Below are positions 8,490-15,510 of a DNA stretch of 64,000 nt, in pieces. The position numbers and the translations under genes are program-made. The notes under the pieces were generated by a model. That model was given only the letters and a program-made list of their open reading frames with translations. It did not search any database and had not been told where the DNA came from. The stretch's first letter is position 1. Every line of letters starts with the position of its first letter. The DNA lies in contig DAOMOK010000005.1 in NCBI GenBank assembly GCA_035444285.1, forward strand, positions 310,001 to 374,000, written 5' to 3'. The stretch is from CAADGU01 sp035444285 (GTDB taxonomy: Bacteria; Chloroflexota; Anaerolineae; Promineifilales; Promineifilaceae).

Positions 8490-9305
8490 ATGCGAAAACA
8501 GGGCGTGTTTTTTGGGGGCGACCCCAGTGGTAAAGAGTCACAGACTCATTTGCTGGCAAACTTGAATGTCTCCCGCAAACTTATCGCCGGGATCATTTTG
8601 TTGGTGGCATTGATCGCGTTTGAATTGTTCAATTTTGATACCACACGGTATGCGTTGGACAATTTGCTGGGCGAGGTGAGTTTTGCCGGGCTGCGTTGGG
8701 CGACGATTCTGGCGGTGGCTTTTTGTGCCATTGATTTTGCCGGGCTGGCCCGATTATTTACACCTGAACGGGGGCGGCAAGAGCCAACGGCCGTGTGGTA
8801 TCTGATGGGCGCCTGGCTTATTGCCGCTACCATGAATGCCATGATGACCTGGTGGGCCGTTTCCGTGACATTGCTGAGCCATGACTTTGGCAACGAAGTC
8901 CTCAGCCGCGAACAACTGCTGCGCTGGGTGCCGTTTTTTGTGGCTACACTGGTGTGGCTGACGCGCATCTTGTTTATTGGCGCCTTTTCTGTCGCCGGCG
9001 AATATATCTTTGACGTGCGCGACCTGCGCCGTTCTCAGGCCGCGTCTGCCGGGAAGGACGCGGCGGCTCAACCGACCTCCATCTCCCCAACCCGGCCAGT
9101 TCCCCGACCGACGAACCGCGAGCAGCCAACGGGAAATACACCGCCAGCGCCCGTTCGATCTCGACCAGGCCCGCCCCGCCCGGCTACCCGCCCGGCGATG
9201 AGTGCGCGCCCGTCTTCGCCTGACGGCCGTGCCTCATCCTCTGAAACCCACGCCGGCGCCCCTTCGGCGCCATCATCCGCCCCAACTCGTCGCCACCCAC
9301 GGTAA
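8490..9305 (+). CDS. Membrane protein with four helices and a Pro/Arg/Ser-rich cytoplasmic tail
   Basis: About 271 residues from the Met at 8490, chosen because an AGGA sits about 10 nt upstream; an in-frame Met at 8469 lies against a repeat. Hydrophobic segments are at about residues 30-50 (LIAGIILLVALIAFELF), 65-88, 103-125 and 148-170. The last ~90 residues are Pro-, Arg- and Ser-rich, apparently disordered (RPVPRPTNREQPTG, PGPPRPATRPAMSARP). I do not recognise the family. The tail could be a protein- or nucleic-acid-interaction segment. A perfect 16-bp hairpin follows the stop. Confidence 0.7.
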   Translation: MRKQGVFFGGDPSGKESQTHLLANLNVSRKLIAGIILLVALIAFELFNFDTTRYALDNLLGEVSFAGLRWATILAVAFCAIDFAGLARLFTPERGRQEPTAVWYLMGAWLIAATMNAMMTWWAVSVTLLSHDFGNEVLSREQLLRWVPFFVATLVWLTRILFIGAFSVAGEYIFDVRDLRRSQAASAGKDAAAQPTSISPTRPVPRPTNREQPTGNTPPAPVRSRPGPPRPATRPAMSARPSSPDGRASSSETHAGAPSAPSSAPTRRHPR

Positions 9306-9311
9306 TTCTCC

Positions 9312-9347
9312 CAAACGTCTGGCGTTTGCCAAAACGCCAGACGTTTG
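9312..9347 (+). terminator. Perfect 16-bp hairpin after the membrane-protein gene
   Basis: Arms CAAACGTCTGGCGTTT and AAACGCCAGACGTTTG pair without a mismatch around a 4-nt loop, starting 6 bp after the stop at 9305. There is no strong T tract. It probably stabilises or ends the transcript. Confidence 0.65.
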
Positions 9348-9627
9348 TCCGTTCAATCTTAATCTCGGTTGTCGCTTCATCTTGCCTGTGTTACCATCTT
9401 TTTTGATTGTTTTGATTTTATCCCGACAATTGGTTTCATTCTTTTTTTAACAGATTGATTTTGGGCAAAAGGCATTGCGGCTGTTCTTGTGGTGAGGGTA
9501 TTTAGCACTTTTATACTTGTTGGGAGTCCTTGCAATTGATGTTCAATACAACCAGTTTCTACTCTCATGCCCAAGCCGCCAGCGTTTGACGGCCGTTATC
9601 ACCAGATTCATATGACCATCCTGAGGT

Positions 9628-9648
9628 AAATATACCGGCAGTATATTT
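9628..9648. promoter_or_regulatory. Palindromic operator candidate upstream of the PIN-TRAM gene
   Basis: AAATATAC-CGGCA-GTATATTT is a perfect 8-bp inverted repeat with a 5-bp spacer, 45 bp before the start codon. Its size and symmetry suit a dimeric repressor site. The binding protein is unknown, and the site could be a local promoter element instead. Confidence 0.55.
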
Positions 9649-9692
9649 GCCCTTTTGCCATTATTCACATCATCAAAGAAGGTCATGCTCTT

Positions 9693-10757
9693 ATGAGAGT
9701 TAGTGCTGAATTTATCTTTCGGATTATCGGCGCCGTTGTTGGTGCATTGATGGGCGCTTATTTGGGCCAGCAGTTGTCTGTTTTTTTTGCGGGCACGGCC
9801 GAGTCTTACGCTTTTTTGTTTGCCCTCATTGGGTTGCTCGCCGGTTTGATTTTGACCCCTTACTTTACCATTCGTCCCCTGCGATATCTGACTAATCAGT
9901 TAATTATAATGCCGCCGGAGAAGTTGGTAGCCATCATCATTGGCCTGTTTGTGGGCTTGATGGCCGCCGCATTGTTGGCGTTGCCGCTTTCGCTGCTGGG
10001 TTCGCCATTCCGGCAAGTCCTGCCGCTTACGGCCGCTTTTGTGTTTTGTTATCTCAGTGTGATCATCATGGTATCCCGCCAAAATGAGTTGAAAGCATTT
10101 CTCAGTGGATTGCGTCTTTCACAACCGGGAAATGGAAACGGGGGCGATGGCAGCAGCAGCGCCCCCCCGGAGCAGTTCATTTTGTTGGATACCAGTGTCA
10201 TCATTGACGGCCGTATCGCTGACATCAGCAAAACTGGCTTCATTCGGGACACCCTGTTAGTGCCCAACTTCATCCTATCTGAACTGCAACACATTGCCGA
10301 CAGTCCAGACCCGCTGCGCCGGGGACGCGGCCGTTTAGGGTTGGATGTACTCACCAACCTGCAAAACGAAGCGCCCATTCCCACCAAAATAACCGACATG
10401 GATGTGTCTGAAGTCCGCGAAGCCGACAGCAAATTGGTAGCGTTAGCCAAACACCTGCACTGCCCCATTCTGACCAACGATTACAACCTGAACCGCGTAG
10501 CGGAACTGCAAGGTGTGACCGTCCTCAATATCAACGATCTGGCCAATGCCGTCAAAGTCAATATGCTGCCGGGCGAATCATTAAACATCAAAATCATCCA
10601 GGAAGGGCGTGAACCAGGGCAAGGTATCGGCTTTTTGCAGGACGGCACCATGGTGGTGGTGGAAGATGGCAGCGCCCTGATGAGCAAGACCCTCAATGTC
10701 ACCGTCACCAAGGTGCTGCAAACATCGGCCGGCCGCATGATCTTTGCTCGTACCTGA
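9693..10757 (+). CDS. Membrane-anchored PIN and TRAM domain protein (YacL-like)
   Basis: A 354-residue protein. The N-terminal ~130 residues contain four membrane helices. A PIN domain follows (~163-290): ILLDTSVIIDGRIADI, LVPNFILSELQHIADSPD, SKLVALAKHLHCPILTNDYNL, with the conserved Asp/Glu metal ligands. A C-terminal TRAM domain follows (~293-354; GREPGQGIGFLQDGTMVVVEDG). This is the architecture of Bacillus YacL, a conserved putative RNase of Gram-positives and relatives. RNA binding by TRAM and nuclease activity by PIN are family-level inferences. An AAGAAGG lies about 10 nt upstream of the start. The next gene is cysS, 68 bp downstream beyond a heptamer array. Confidence 0.93.
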   Translation: MRVSAEFIFRIIGAVVGALMGAYLGQQLSVFFAGTAESYAFLFALIGLLAGLILTPYFTIRPLRYLTNQLIIMPPEKLVAIIIGLFVGLMAAALLALPLSLLGSPFRQVLPLTAAFVFCYLSVIIMVSRQNELKAFLSGLRLSQPGNGNGGDGSSSAPPEQFILLDTSVIIDGRIADISKTGFIRDTLLVPNFILSELQHIADSPDPLRRGRGRLGLDVLTNLQNEAPIPTKITDMDVSEVREADSKLVALAKHLHCPILTNDYNLNRVAELQGVTVLNINDLANAVKVNMLPGESLNIKIIQEGREPGQGIGFLQDGTMVVVEDGSALMSKTLNVTVTKVLQTSAGRMIFART

Positions 10758-10808
10758 GAGATTGGAGATTGGTCAATCTCTAATCTCCAATCTCCAATCT
10801 CTAATCCC
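10757..10808. repeat. Heptamer-unit array (GAGATTG type) between the PIN-TRAM gene and cysS
   Basis: Units GAGATTG, GAGATTG, GTCAATC, TCTAATC, TCCAATC, TCCAATC, TCTAATC follow directly on the TGA of the upstream gene. The first two units are the complement of the later ones, so it can form a stem. The same GAGATTG unit occurs four times inside nifJ. Confidence 0.85.
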
Positions 10809-10825
10809 ATCTCTATGGAGTTTAT

Positions 10826-12271
10826 ATGTCCTTCAAAATCTACAACGTCTTAACCCGTAAAAGAGAAGAATTTGTGCCCCAGGTTGAGGGCAAAATCAGC
10901 ATGTATGTCTGTGGGCCAACCGTGTATGACTATTCACACATCGGCCACGCCAAAACCTATATCAGCTTTGATGTCATCGTCCGTTTTCTCCGTTACATTG
11001 GCAACGACGTTCTCTACGTGCAAAACATCACCGATGTAGGCCACATGTTGGATACAGGCGAAGACCGCATCCTCAAGAAAGCCCGGCAGATGTCAGCCCG
11101 TCCCATGCAGGTGGTGGAAACCTACATGCGCGAATACTTCGCCGACATGGATGCACTAGGTGTGCAGCGTGCCGACATTAGCCCGCGCGCCAGCGGCCAC
11201 ATTCCCGAACAAATCGAGATGATCCAGGACCTCATTGAAAAGGGACATGCGTATGAGGTAGACGGGAATGTGTACTTTAGCGTGGTTTCCTTTGTCGAGT
11301 ATGGCAAACTGAGCGGACGGCGCGTGGAAGAGTTGGAAGAGGGCACCCGTGAAGCCGTGCGCGAAGACAAACGGCATCCACTTGATTTTGCCCTGTGGAA
11401 AAGAGCCGAACCGGAACACATTATGCGCTGGTCTAGTCCCTGGGGCGAAGGGTTTCCTGGCTGGCACATTGAATGCTCGGCCATGGCTAACAAGTATCTG
11501 GGAGCCACATTCGACATTCATGGCGGCGGCATTGACAATATCTTTCCGCACAATGAATGTGAAATTGCCCAGAGCGAAGCGGCGCATGGCGAACCATTTG
11601 CCCGGTATTGGATGCTCACCGGCTCGCTGACGCTGGATGGGGTGAAAATGAGCAAGAGCCTGGGCAATACACTGACGGTGAAAGAAGCATTACGCCGTTG
11701 GCGTCCAGAAGCTATTCGCACGTTTATCCTCTCCAGCCATTACAGCAACCCGCTTGATTTTTCTGATGAAGCCATAGAAGCGGCGGCTAAAGGCTGGCAG
11801 CGGATTTGGGGTGCGGTGACATTGGTGCGTGAACAACTGCGCCAGGCGGCCGATGGCGAGTTGTCGTCGGAAGCGGCGCTTTTATTGGACAATGCCAAGG
11901 CGGCGTTCATTGAGAAAATGAGCGATGATTTTAATGCCCCGGCGGCATTGGCGGTGCTGCAAGAGCTGACGCGGCAGGTGAATGTGATGCTAAATGAGCA
12001 GGGGCCACAGACAAAGGGGACGCTCACGGCCGTAGACCAGCTTTACCGTGAATTGGGCGGCGCTGTGCTGGGTATTATCCCCGACCAGGCCGAGAGCAGC
12101 GCCAATGCTGAACGGGAAGATGGCCTGGTGCGGCTGCTCATCCAACTACGCGCCGAAGCCCGCCAGAAAAAAGATTGGGCCACCGCCGATGTGGTGCGCA
12201 ACCAGCTTAAAGCGTTAGGCATCATCCTCGAAGACCGCGCCGATGGCACGATCTGGAAGGCAGAATCGTAA
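10826..12271 (+). CDS. cysS: Cysteine-tRNA ligase
   Basis: A 481-residue class I aminoacyl-tRNA synthetase charging tRNA-Cys. Visible features are the zinc and Cys-binding CGPTVYD (Cys29), the HIGH motif as HIGH (38-41), GWHIECS and HGGGIDNIFPHNECEIAQSEA for the remaining zinc ligands, and KMSKSLGN at about 274. The C-terminal helical DALR-like region with RAEARQKKDWATADVVRNQLKALGI is typical. A TATGGAG-type RBS precedes the ATG. The stop codon TAA is the first unit of a heptamer array. A TrmH-type methylase follows 65 bp later, a neighbourhood often seen in bacteria (cysS-rlmB). Confidence 0.98.
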   Translation: MSFKIYNVLTRKREEFVPQVEGKISMYVCGPTVYDYSHIGHAKTYISFDVIVRFLRYIGNDVLYVQNITDVGHMLDTGEDRILKKARQMSARPMQVVETYMREYFADMDALGVQRADISPRASGHIPEQIEMIQDLIEKGHAYEVDGNVYFSVVSFVEYGKLSGRRVEELEEGTREAVREDKRHPLDFALWKRAEPEHIMRWSSPWGEGFPGWHIECSAMANKYLGATFDIHGGGIDNIFPHNECEIAQSEAAHGEPFARYWMLTGSLTLDGVKMSKSLGNTLTVKEALRRWRPEAIRTFILSSHYSNPLDFSDEAIEAAAKGWQRIWGAVTLVREQLRQAADGELSSEAALLLDNAKAAFIEKMSDDFNAPAALAVLQELTRQVNVMLNEQGPQTKGTLTAVDQLYRELGGAVLGIIPDQAESSANAEREDGLVRLLIQLRAEARQKKDWATADVVRNQLKALGIILEDRADGTIWKAES

Positions 12272-12333
12272 TCCGTGACCCGTCATCCGTAAACCGGTTA
12301 CGGATCACCGATTACCGATCACCGATCACGGCC
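12267..12333. repeat. Heptamer-unit array at the 3' end of cysS
   Basis: About nine units of the CGTAATC/CGTGACC/CGATCAC type in register, with reverse-complement halves, ending in an ACGGCCGT octamer. The cysS stop codon is contained in the first unit. The next start codon (12337) is only a few bases away, so the array forms most of the leader of the methylase gene. Confidence 0.85.
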
Positions 12334-12336
12334 GTC

Positions 12337-13080
12337 ATGCGCGAATACCTTATCCGCCGCAATGTCGTTTGGGAAGCACTGCGGGGCAACCGCCGGGAAC
12401 TGTTTTGTTTGTGGTTGCAGCAGGGGTTAGAGGAGAAGGTGACACGGCCGTACCAGGCCCTCGCCCATACCCGCCCCATCCCCATTCGCATAGCCGATAA
12501 AAACCACCTCACCAAACTCGCCGGTGATAGCTCCCACCAGGGCATGGTGCTGGAAACCGGCCCCTATCCTTATAGTCACCTGGATGACATCCTGGCGCTG
12601 GCAGCACAACGAAACGAAAAACCCTTCCTGCTGCTGCTCGATCTGCTGCATGGGCCACAAAACATCGGCCAACTGCTGCGCACGGCCGAAATTGTGGGTG
12701 TACACGGCGTGGTGTTGCAGGACCGGCGTGCGCCAGACATCACGCCCGCCGTTGCCCAATTCTCGGCCGGGGCCAGCGAACATCTACTGATCACCCAGGT
12801 TACCAACCTGGTGCAGGCCATAAAACATCTCCAGTCAGAAGGCATCTGGATTGTTGGTTTAGATTTAGAGGAAGGAGCCAAATTATTGCCGGAAGTTGAT
12901 CTGAATATGCCTATTGGCATTGTGGTCGGTAATGAAGGGGAGGGGATGCGCCGCCTGGTGCGCCAAAGCTGCGACATTCGTCTGAAATTACCCCAAAAAG
13001 GGCAGGTGGATTCCCTCAACGCCGCTGTTGCCGGTTCTATCCTTCTGTACCAGGCCTGGCAAGCCCGCCAGTTCATTTAG
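12337..13080 (+). CDS. rlmB: TrmH/SpoU family 23S rRNA (guanosine-2'-O)-methyltransferase, RlmB-like
   Basis: A 247-residue protein with an N-terminal substrate-binding domain (residues 1-75; REYLIRRNVVWEALRGNRRELF) and a SPOUT domain. SPOUT motifs: LDLLHGPQNIGQLLRTAEIVGVHGVVL (motif 1), IGIVVGNEGEGMRRLVRQSCDIRLKLP (motif 2) and VDSLNAAVAGSILLYQAW (motif 3, trefoil knot and SAM site). The family 2'-O-methylates rRNA or tRNA guanosine. RlmB (G2251 of 23S rRNA) is the best guess from the N-terminal domain and the cysS neighbour. No clear RBS is visible, because the heptamer array occupies the leader. Confidence 0.9.
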   Translation: MREYLIRRNVVWEALRGNRRELFCLWLQQGLEEKVTRPYQALAHTRPIPIRIADKNHLTKLAGDSSHQGMVLETGPYPYSHLDDILALAAQRNEKPFLLLLDLLHGPQNIGQLLRTAEIVGVHGVVLQDRRAPDITPAVAQFSAGASEHLLITQVTNLVQAIKHLQSEGIWIVGLDLEEGAKLLPEVDLNMPIGIVVGNEGEGMRRLVRQSCDIRLKLPQKGQVDSLNAAVAGSILLYQAWQARQFI

Positions 13081-13160
13081 GGGATTAGGAGATTAAATCT
13101 CCTAACCACCGAGTCTCCCAATTCCCATACACTTCATCCAAAAATTGCTGCCAAAATTCA

Positions 13161-13201
13161 TTGACTTGTCACAAAAGTCTGATATAGTTGACATATCAAC
13201 T
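13161..13201 (+). promoter_or_regulatory. Promoter and overlapping operator for the MarR gene
   Basis: TTGACT (13161-13166), a 16-bp spacer and TATAGT (13183-13188) form a good sigma-70-type promoter. AGTTGA-CATA-TCAACT (13186-13201) is a 6-bp inverted repeat covering the end of the -10 and the likely start point. MarR proteins commonly repress their own promoter through such short AT-rich palindromes. Confidence 0.65.
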
Positions 13202-13259
13202 GTTGCAGCATCAACTAAGTGGCAATTTAGTTCACCGGGTTTCTGAGAAGGCACAGGTG

Positions 13260-13727
13260 ATGAACAATATGGAACATCTCTACAACCTGCTAAAAGAAAC
13301 ATTTATCGTCATTGATGATGGCGACCGCCGGTTGTTTCACCGTTTTGGCCTGACGCCCCCTCGTTTTTATGTGCTGCTGCATGTCAGTGAAGAACCTGGT
13401 ATTTCCTCCAGTGACTTAAGCCAAAAATTATTATGTGACAAGAGCAATGTGACGCGCATTGTGAAGGGATTAGAGGCCAGTGGTTATCTGGAACGGCGGC
13501 CACACGAGAGCGACGGCCGTGCCCAACGCCTCTACCTCACCTCCCAGGGCGCGACCCTTTGTCATGAAGTCCACACGGCCCACACCACCTACAATAGCAA
13601 CCGGCTGAATAGTATTGATACGGCCGTACAAAACACCCTCATCGAAAACCTGAACAGATTACATGGTCGGCTCCGGGAAGAGCTGGCACAGCAACCACCA
13701 TCCCCAAACGGCCATCACCCTTCATAA
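13260..13727 (+). CDS. MarR family transcriptional regulator
   Basis: A 155-residue winged-helix regulator from the Met at 13260 (MNNMEHLYNLL); the frame is open further upstream but overlaps the promoter, so the short start is preferred. HTH: FYVLLHVSEEPGISSSDLSQKLLCDKSNVTRIVKGLEASGYLERR, followed by the wing DGRAQRLYLTSQG. MarR proteins are dimeric repressors or activators released by small ligands. It sits 120 bp upstream of the maltodextrin-binding-protein gene in the same orientation, so it may control that locus; this is inferred from position. Its stop codon begins a TTCATAA heptamer array. Confidence 0.85.
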   Translation: MNNMEHLYNLLKETFIVIDDGDRRLFHRFGLTPPRFYVLLHVSEEPGISSSDLSQKLLCDKSNVTRIVKGLEASGYLERRPHESDGRAQRLYLTSQGATLCHEVHTAHTTYNSNRLNSIDTAVQNTLIENLNRLHGRLREELAQQPPSPNGHHPS

Positions 13728-13754
13728 TTCATAATTCCTAATTCGTAATTTTTT
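13724..13754. repeat. Short heptamer array at the 3' end of the MarR gene
   Basis: Units TTCATAA, TTCATAA, TTCCTAA, TTCGTAA, then a T run. The marR TAA is part of the first unit. AT-rich and without a clear stem. Confidence 0.7.
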
Positions 13755-13847
13755 AGGAGGTGATGCTTTCAAAAAAACGCCTGACAAATCGAACCACAGC
13801 TTATTGATCGTACCCTTTGGGTAAATTCAAAAAAATCAAGGAGAGAG

Positions 13848-15314
13848 ATGAAACTAAAAAATTTGACCATTTTGTTTGTATTCTTATTGGTAGGGGCGCT
13901 GGTATTGAGCGCCTGTGGTGGCAGCACTACCCAAGAACAGGTAGAACAGGCCGCCGAACAAGCCGCTGAGCAAGCAGGTGATGCCATCAATGCCGCCGCC
14001 ACCGAAGCTGCTGCCGCCGCCGCCGCTGCCCAAGAAGCCGCTGCCGAAGCTGCTGAAGAGGCCGCCGCCGCCGCTGAAGAGGCCGCCGCTGCTGCTGAAG
14101 AAGCTGCCGCTGCCGCCGAAGCCACTGCCGCTGCTGCTGCTGTTGAAGAACCAGCCGCCGAAGCCGCGGTTGATTCTGGTCTTACCCTGACCATCTGGGC
14201 CGATAACACCCGTGCTCCTATCCTGCAAGATTTAGCCGCTTCCTTCCAGGAAGAATATGGCGTTACCCTCGTCGTGGAAGAACTTGGTTTTGGTGACATC
14301 CGCGACCAGTTGACCATTGCCGGCCCGGCCGGCCAGGGGCCAGACATCATCGTTGGCGCTCACGACTGGTTGGGTGAACTGGTTAGCAATGGTGTATTGG
14401 CGCCCATTGACCTGGGTCCAAAAGAGGCCGACTTTGCCCCCGCCGCCATCCAGGCCTTCACCTATGATGGTGAACTGTACGGTATGCCCAACGCCACCGA
14501 AAACGTGGCTCTGTTCATCAACACCGACATCGTGCCCGAATGCCCGACCACCTGGACTGAAGTCAAAGAAATCTCCATGGAACGGGCTGCCGACAACACC
14601 GATGACGTTGCCACCAACCAATATGGCTTCGTCCGTATGGAAGGCGACCCCTATCACTTCTTCCCCATCCAGACCGCTTTTGGCGGCTACGTCTTTGGCG
14701 TCACCGATGAAGGGTACGATCCCACAGATGTGGGCATTGACAGCGAAGGCTCTCTGGCTGCCGCCGCCTATTGGGATGAATTTGTGAAGGCTGGTTTGCA
14801 GCCCCCGGCCGTGGACTGGGACACCATGCACCTGATGTTTGAAAGCGGCCAATCTGCCATGACGATCACCGGCCCCTGGGCCACCTCCCGCATTGCCGAT
14901 TCCGGCGTACCCTACGAGATTTGCCCCATTCCCGGTGAGGTCAATGAGACCGGTTCGCCGTTTCTGGGTGCGCAAGGTTTCATGATCAGCGCCTTTGCCA
15001 AAGATCCGCTGTTGGCCCAAATCTTCCTGACCGAGTTTGTGGCTACGCCCGAAGTGATGCAGGCGTTCTATGATGCTGACCCGCGCGTTCCCGCTTACCT
15101 GCCGGTGCTGGAAGCGTTGGATGACCCCAACATCGCCGCCTTTGGCGAAGCTGGTATTGATGCGCTGCCCATGCCCGCCATTCCCGAAATGGCTTCTGTG
15201 TGGGACGCATGGGGCAATGCCGTTGTCCTCATCTCCCAACAAGGTGATGACCCGGCGAATGCCTTCACCAACGCCGCTGAACAAATCCGCACGGCCATCG
15301 AAGAAAGCAACTAA
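13848..15314 (+). CDS. Maltodextrin-type extracellular solute-binding lipoprotein with an Ala-rich helical stalk
   Basis: A 488-residue family 1 solute-binding protein (MalE-like). The signal ends at lipobox LSAC (Cys23). Residues ~27-105 form an extraordinary Ala/Glu-rich segment with repeated EEAAAAA heptads, likely a rigid helical stalk. The binding domain then starts at LTLTIWADNTRAPILQDLAASFQEEYGV and includes GPDIIVGAHDWLGELVSNGVLAPID, PNATENVALFINTDIV and MTITGPWATSRI, all typical of maltose/maltodextrin-binding proteins. It delivers sugar to the MalF- and MalG-like permeases just downstream. GGAGAG lies 5-7 nt before the start. An intrinsic terminator follows, which would make this transcript more abundant than the permeases. 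No ATP-binding subunit is encoded here. Confidence 0.93.
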   Translation: MKLKNLTILFVFLLVGALVLSACGGSTTQEQVEQAAEQAAEQAGDAINAAATEAAAAAAAAQEAAAEAAEEAAAAAEEAAAAAEEAAAAAEATAAAAAVEEPAAEAAVDSGLTLTIWADNTRAPILQDLAASFQEEYGVTLVVEELGFGDIRDQLTIAGPAGQGPDIIVGAHDWLGELVSNGVLAPIDLGPKEADFAPAAIQAFTYDGELYGMPNATENVALFINTDIVPECPTTWTEVKEISMERAADNTDDVATNQYGFVRMEGDPYHFFPIQTAFGGYVFGVTDEGYDPTDVGIDSEGSLAAAAYWDEFVKAGLQPPAVDWDTMHLMFESGQSAMTITGPWATSRIADSGVPYEICPIPGEVNETGSPFLGAQGFMISAFAKDPLLAQIFLTEFVATPEVMQAFYDADPRVPAYLPVLEALDDPNIAAFGEAGIDALPMPAIPEMASVWDAWGNAVVLISQQGDDPANAFTNAAEQIRTAIEESN

Positions 15315-15320
15315 ACCTGG

Positions 15321-15354
15321 AGACCTGACAGGTCTTAACAGACCTGTCAGGTCT
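15321..15354. repeat. Palindromic repeat, AGACCTGACAGGT family
   Basis: AGACCTGACAGGTCT-TAAC-AGACCTGTCAGGTCT. The two arms are themselves palindromes, and together they form a 34-bp dyad. It lies 6 bp after the stop of the binding-protein gene. Confidence 0.85.
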
Positions 15355-15393
15355 GAACTGTATTGAATGCTTTACAATTGGTGAATTAGTGAT

Positions 15394-15430
15394 AAAACTG
15401 GGAACGGGCATATACACGTTCCCAGTTTTT
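15394..15430 (+). terminator. Intrinsic terminator between the binding-protein and permease genes
   Basis: AAAACTGGGAACG pairs with CGTTCCCAGTTTT around a 10-nt loop and is followed by a T tract. A partial terminator here would set a high ratio of binding protein to permease, as in many sugar ABC operons. Confidence 0.85.
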
Positions 15431-15510
15431 ATATCACCGACTCGTAGCAGGCGGTGGATGACCTTCTACGGAGGTGGCCTTCTACGAACAGGAGAAGAGG
15501 AGTAGGGGCT

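Larger units (their letters stand above)
9306..9692. other. 387-bp spacer with hairpin and palindrome
   Basis: No gene is supported. It contains the 16-bp perfect hairpin at 9312-9347, an AT-rich stretch, an ACGGCCGT octamer near 9591, and the AAATATAC/GTATATTT palindrome at 9628-9648 in front of the PIN-TRAM gene. Confidence 0.6.

Noticed and set aside
13884..14228. Gly/Ser-rich open frame on the minus strand opposite the binding-protein gene
   Set aside because: It is the antisense shadow of the Ala/Glu-rich stalk. The same stretch gives long open frames in several registers because of its biased codons.
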